From NCBI GenBank assembly GCA_023254645.1, contig JALRLA010000153.1, positions 1-14,775 on the forward strand: DNA of 14,775 bases, given 5' to 3'. Positions 14,713 through 14,775 of this stretch are shown here, piece after piece. The DNA comes from Bacteroidia bacterium. GTDB lineage: Bacteria > Bacteroidota > Bacteroidia > NS11-12g > UBA955. Both the position numbers and the translations under genes were made by a program. Numbering within the stretch: position 1 is the first letter of the stretch; the number at the start of each line of letters is the position of its first letter. The notes beneath the pieces are model-generated. The model was given only the letters and a program-made list of their open reading frames with translations. It made no database searches and was not told where the DNA came from.

Positions 14713-14775
14713 ATGTCTCATCTGGACCCATTGCGCATAAAATCCCATGACTCTTATCAACGCGAATACGAACTC
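14713..14775 (+). CDS. Start of a divergent gene, possibly acetyl-CoA synthetase (3' end outside window)
   Basis: ATG at 14713 opens a frame that continues to the window edge: 21 codons reading MSHLDPLRIKSHDSYQREYE and one more Leu. The RIKSHDSYQREYE stretch resembles the beginning of Bacteroidota acetate-CoA ligases (an IKSFEEYxxxY segment before the PExFW motif), but 21 residues are too few to be sure. A TACCTTGA element 4 nt before the ATG resembles a -7 box. The divergent regulator and inverted repeat fit a regulated metabolic gene. Confidence 0.45.
   Translation, partial: MSHLDPLRIKSHDSYQREYEL

Overview
The window looks like chromosomal DNA of a member of the Bacteroidota, probably an aerobic Flavobacteriales-type bacterium. 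The reasons are a 961-residue TonB-dependent receptor with an N-terminal carboxypeptidase-regulatory-like domain, paired with a beta-helix lipoprotein; promoter elements of the Bacteroidota type (TTG, about 19 bp, TAnnTTTG); mostly weak Shine-Dalgarno sequences; an HMG-CoA synthase; and an arsR / phosphatase-type arsenate reductase / acr3 cassette of the flavobacterial kind. I see no insertion sequence, phage gene, CRISPR array, tRNA or rRNA. No stretch longer than about 200 bp lacks a gene.

Layout. (1) 2-490 (+): the C-terminal part of an HMG-CoA synthase, cut by the window edge. (2) 491-2543 (-): an arsenic operon, arsR -> phosphatase-type arsenate reductase with a lipoprotein signal -> acr3, with overlapping genes and a palindromic operator next to the arsR start. 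(3) 2600-3670 (+): a geranylgeranyl-reductase-family flavoprotein, divergent from arsR. (4) 3751-6802 (+): ppk1 and ppx, which make and break down polyphosphate. (5) 6785-8634 (-): a PlcP-like metallophosphoesterase translationally coupled (ATGA) to an MJ1255/VC2487-type glycosyltransferase; the pair would suit replacement of phospholipids by glycolipids. (6) 8835-13021 (+): a beta-helix lipoprotein and a large TonB-dependent receptor, separated by a strong intrinsic terminator lying only 15 nt before the receptor start codon. (7) 13116-14603 (-): a rhodanese lipoprotein downstream of a helix-turn-helix regulator with a large uncharacterised C-terminal region. (8) 14713-14775 (+): the first 21 codons of a divergent gene, possibly acetyl-CoA synthetase, with a perfect 10-bp inverted repeat between it and the regulator.

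How the genes may work together. Several neighbouring units concern phosphorus or its toxic analogue arsenate: arsenate reduction and arsenite export, polyphosphate storage and turnover, a phospholipase-C-like enzyme coupled to a lipid-type glycosyltransferase, and an outer-membrane uptake pair of unknown substrate. I read this as a possible phosphorus-economy neighbourhood. That reading is inference from gene identity and adjacency; no Pho-type operator could be proved by eye. The two points most worth a second look are the PlcP-like/glycosyltransferase pair beside ppk1-ppx, and the apparently exported arsenate reductase.
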